A stretch of 8,390 nucleotides of DNA from ZC4RG35 sp964388105 (GTDB lineage Bacteria > Actinomycetota > Acidimicrobiia > Spongiisociales > ZC4RG35), in contig CAYLYQ010000073.1 of NCBI GenBank assembly GCA_964388105.1, positions 1-8,390 of the forward strand. The letters run 5' to 3'. The position numbers and the translations under genes were made by a program. This document shows positions 6,713 to 8,390 of the stretch, piece by piece; the stretch's first letter is position 1; each line of letters begins with the position of its first letter. Below the pieces are notes generated by a model, which did no database searches, had not been told where the DNA came from, and worked only from the letters and a program-made list of their open reading frames with translations.

Positions 6713-7685
6713 TGGTGGCGAAGGCGAGGTCGCATCGGTGGGCATCCCGCATGATGTCTCGCGCCAGTTGATGTGCTGGAAGTAGGAGTTCGATTTCGCG
6801 TTCAAGGGACGCCACGTCGGTGGCCAGGTCCAGGAAGTGGTCGAATTGCAGCGCGACTGGCTCCCCTGCTCTACGAACGAAGGGGATGTCGACGATGGTC
6901 TGTGACCGGTATGAGGCACCACCGCCCAGGCCGATGCTCTGCGAGACGTGCTGAAAGACGGTGATGGTCTGTCGCAGCAAGTCCAATTCAACGAGTTCCT
7001 TCTCTGTGGCGATAACAGCTCGGCGGACCTTCTGTTGACTGAGTCGGCTTGCTGAGAGTGATGCGGAACCCGCTGCAAACAGCAGGGTGCAATCCACCAC
7101 CTCATCTACGATGCGATTGCTCGGACGGAGGGCAGTCGCGCCCACGACGTCCACCTTGCCACCGAGGAACTGGACGGCCAGGTCTAGATCATGAATCAGG
7201 AGGTCTTCGATAACGCCCACTTCCACTCTGTTCGCAGGTGGCGAGTGGCGCTGGGCTACCATATGGATCGGTCGAGATGTGATGACGTCGCGAGCGGTTT
7301 GGACCACCGGATTGAATCGCTCGACGAAACCGCACATCAGTGGGGTCTGCGTGGCTCGTGCTAGTTCTGTGAGCTGTTCGACCGACTGCCAGTCGTGGGC
7401 GAGAGGTTTCTCCACCAAGGTCGGGACACCTGCCTGTAGTAGGGTTTTGGCGATTTCCAGGTGAGCGGATGTCGGCGCAGCAACCACCGCAGCGTCGCAA
7501 TGGAGTGCAAGCTGGAGGTCTTCGCTCGCCTCAACGCCGAGTGGCTCGGCGAGCGCCACCGCCTGAGTGCGGTCTCGATCGATGATCAATTCGAGCGAAG
7601 CACGATCTGATGCTGTGATGGCGCGTGCGTGTATCCGCCCCATCTGCCCGGCGCCGACTAGGGCGAGTCGCAACCGGGAAGGCAT
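6705..7685 (-). CDS. Gfo/Idh/MocA-family NAD(P)-dependent sugar oxidoreductase
   Basis: Cytoplasmic dehydrogenase of 326 residues, the usual family length. Seen: a Rossmann nucleotide-binding motif GAGQMG (11-16); the acidic end of the second strand, IIDRD (34-38); AAPTSAH (69-75); the family signature VEKPLAHD (91-98) with the catalytic Lys of EKP; GFVERFNP (119-126); and D161 with H165 in IEDLLIHDLDLA, the D-x3-H active-site pattern. The GFVERFNP stretch recalls proteins annotated as UDP-N-acetylglucosamine 3-dehydrogenase (WlbA-like), which fits the neighbouring transferases, but the substrate is inferred. First gene of the operon. The ATG start at 7685 has no Shine-Dalgarno, and a TATACT box seven bases upstream suggests leaderless translation. 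Confidence 0.92.
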   Translation of the reverse strand: MPSRLRLALVGAGQMGRIHARAITASDRASLELIIDRDRTQAVALAEPLGVEASEDLQLALHCDAAVVAAPTSAHLEIAKTLLQAGVPTLVEKPLAHDWQSVEQLTELARATQTPLMCGFVERFNPVVQTARDVITSRPIHMVAQRHSPPANRVEVGVIEDLLIHDLDLAVQFLGGKVDVVGATALRPSNRIVDEVVDCTLLFAAGSASLSASRLSQQKVRRAVIATEKELVELDLLRQTITVFQHVSQSIGLGGGASYRSQTIVDIPFVRRAGEPVALQFDHFLDLATDVASLEREIELLLPAHQLARDIMRDAHRCDLAFATNA

Positions 7686-7692
7686 AGCTGCA

Positions 7693-7698
7693 AGTATA
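7693..7698 (-). promoter_or_regulatory. -10 box of a probable leaderless promoter for the oxidoreductase operon
   Basis: On the minus strand TATACT is followed by seven bases and then the ATG at 7685. Transcription normally starts 6-8 bases after the -10 box, so the RNA would begin at or next to the start codon, and there is no Shine-Dalgarno to contradict this. The -35 region is poor (TTCGAG-like, with about 15 bases of spacing). Leaderless mRNAs are common in Actinomycetota. Confidence 0.5.
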
Positions 7699-7841
7699 GC
7701 GTCAGACGGTGACCTCGAAGAGGAGGGTCCATAACGAGGGCATTCTTCGCGTGTTGGGGCCTGGGGGGCTCGTGATAGCGCGCAACTGACGGTGGTGGGT
7801 TACACCGCGAAGCTCTCGGTAGTCTTCTGTCTTGGTTGTCC

Positions 7842-8113
7842 TGAGCTTGCCTCGAAGTGGTGGACACGGGATTGTGGTCGCCTGATCAGAGAGGAGCCCG
7901 CGTATGGCCGTCCGTCGAGTATCCGCCTGAGTTTCGTGCTGAGGCGGTGGAGTTGGTGAGGACGTCTGGTCGGCCTCGGGCGGAGGTGGCTCGGAGTCTG
8001 GGGATCAGCGATAACACATTGTGGAACTGGGTTCAGCCTGATCGTGATGCCCGCACCCGTGCTGAGGATCGGGATGGGTTGTCGGAGTCCGAACGTGCCG
8101 AGTTGGCGAGGTT
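7842..8113 (+). mobile_element. IS3-family element, left-end remnant
   Basis: The proposed left tip is TGAGCTTGCCTCGAAGTGG at 7842, similar in layout to the left tip of the next element (TG, then CTTGCC or CTGCCC, then GTGGA). It carries a broken orfA. The similarity to orfA sequence stops at about 8113, where a second IS3-like end begins. The rest of the element, including any orfB, is not seen here. Confidence 0.55.
7904..8113 (+). pseudogene. IS3-family transposase OrfA, frameshifted at the start and truncated
   Basis: ATG 7904 has GAGGAG (7891-7896) seven bases upstream, but that frame stops after eight codons. The OrfA sequence runs one frame over, beginning at about 7908, and reads YPPEFRAEAVELVRTSG, then the helix-turn-helix region RAEVARSLGISDNTLWNWV, then SESERAELAR. 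A single extra base just after the start codon explains this. At about 8113 the normal continuation (the leucine-rich coiled coil after AELARL) is replaced by unrelated codons, where the next insertion sequence begins. In its own frame the open stretch runs on to 8273 but encodes nothing recognisable past 8113. The fragment would be the DNA-binding half of the transposase and is unlikely to work. Confidence 0.75.
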
Positions 8114-8390
8114 TGGTCTGCCCTGGGTTTCGTGGAGGTGGATTAGTGGATTCTGCTGTCATGGTTCTGAGGAGGGCCAATGGCACGCAAGGGATATCCA
8201 CCGGAGTTCAGGAGGCGAGTGGTGGAGCTGGTCGAGGGGGGTCGCCGGGTGGCTGAGGTGGCGGCTGATCTAGGGATCAGTGACCAGTCGATCTACACGT
8301 GGCGGCGTCAGGCAAGGATCGATGCTGGCACCGAAGTCGGTCTGACGTCGGCGGAGAAGGCCGAGTTGGTCACAGCGCGGCGTCGGATCC
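8114..8390 (+). mobile_element. Second IS3-family element, left end, cut by the window edge
   Basis: The proposed left tip is TGGTCTGCCCTGGGTTTCG at 8114, typical of IS3-family ends (TG..CTGCC, then GTGGA). It lies 66 bases upstream of an intact orfA start, a normal leader length. It abuts the broken first OrfA, consistent with insertion into it. The right half and the target repeat lie outside the window. Confidence 0.55.
8180..8390 (+). CDS. IS3-family transposase OrfA, partial at right edge
   Basis: DNA-binding subunit of an IS3-family transposase, normally joined to the OrfB integrase domain by programmed frameshifting. Seventy codons are visible, from ATG 8180 with AGGAGGG (8170-8176) three bases upstream. 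The product starts MARKGYPPEFRRRVVELVEG and carries a helix-turn-helix at about 22-43 (RRVAEVAADLGISDQSIYTW), then SAEKAELVTARRRI leading toward the leucine-zipper region. The frame is open to the last base. It differs clearly in sequence from the broken OrfA at 7904, so this is a second element rather than a duplication of the first. Confidence 0.85.
   Translation, partial: MARKGYPPEFRRRVVELVEGGRRVAEVAADLGISDQSIYTWRRQARIDAGTEVGLTSAEKAELVTARRRI

Noticed and set aside
6011..7105. Longer version of the GT2 gene starting at 7105
   Set aside because: The extra N-terminal residues lie over the oxidoreductase gene in another frame and show no family similarity; homology begins at the ATG at 6712.
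7658..8201. Minus-strand open frames at 7658-7867 and 7800-8201
   Set aside because: No domain is recognisable; they run across an intergenic region and antisense to the IS3 remnants.
1..8390. CRISPR arrays, tRNA or rRNA genes
   Set aside because: No regularly spaced direct repeats, cloverleaf-forming segments or rRNA-like stretches were seen on either strand.

Overview
The window looks like part of a surface-glycan locus from a high-GC Gram-positive bacterium (Actinomycetota). The reasons are GTG starts, short gene overlaps, a probable leaderless start, and ISL3- and IS3-family insertion sequences of actinobacterial type. The genus cannot be named from the sequence alone.

Layout. Positions 1-224 hold no supported gene, only a tight pair of GC-rich hairpins at 22-54. 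At 225-1804, on the + strand, two translationally coupled genes encode a two-component ABC polysaccharide exporter: a Wzm-type permease and a short Wzt-type ATPase without the C-terminal carbohydrate-binding domain. A decayed ISL3-family insertion sequence occupies about 1943-3298; its minus-strand transposase is broken by a frameshift with probable loss of a few codons. From 7685 down to 3358, on the minus strand, lies a three-gene operon: a Gfo/Idh/MocA sugar oxidoreductase, a family 2 glycosyltransferase of the polyprenyl-phosphate sugar synthase (ALG5/GtrB-like) type, and a large membrane protein that resembles GT-C glycosyltransferases and carries two tandem DUF4214-like repeats at its C-terminus. 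The operon probably starts at a leaderless promoter just upstream of 7685. The right edge (about 7842-8390) is an IS3-family graveyard: a frameshifted, truncated orfA followed by the left end and intact start of a second IS3 element that runs out of the window.

How the genes may work together (inference). The oxidoreductase would modify a nucleotide sugar. The GT2 enzyme would load a sugar onto a lipid phosphate at the inner face of the membrane. The multi-spanning protein would use the lipid-linked sugar on the outer face, with its DUF4214 repeats outside or at the membrane surface. The Wzm/Wzt pair, which converges on this operon, would export a lipid-linked polysaccharide. The insertion sequence sits between the two convergent transcription units without visibly cutting either gene. 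Hand-counted lines suggest the membrane-protein gene is poorer in G+C (roughly 52-58%) than the ISL3 element (about 70%), so the locus is compositionally mosaic.
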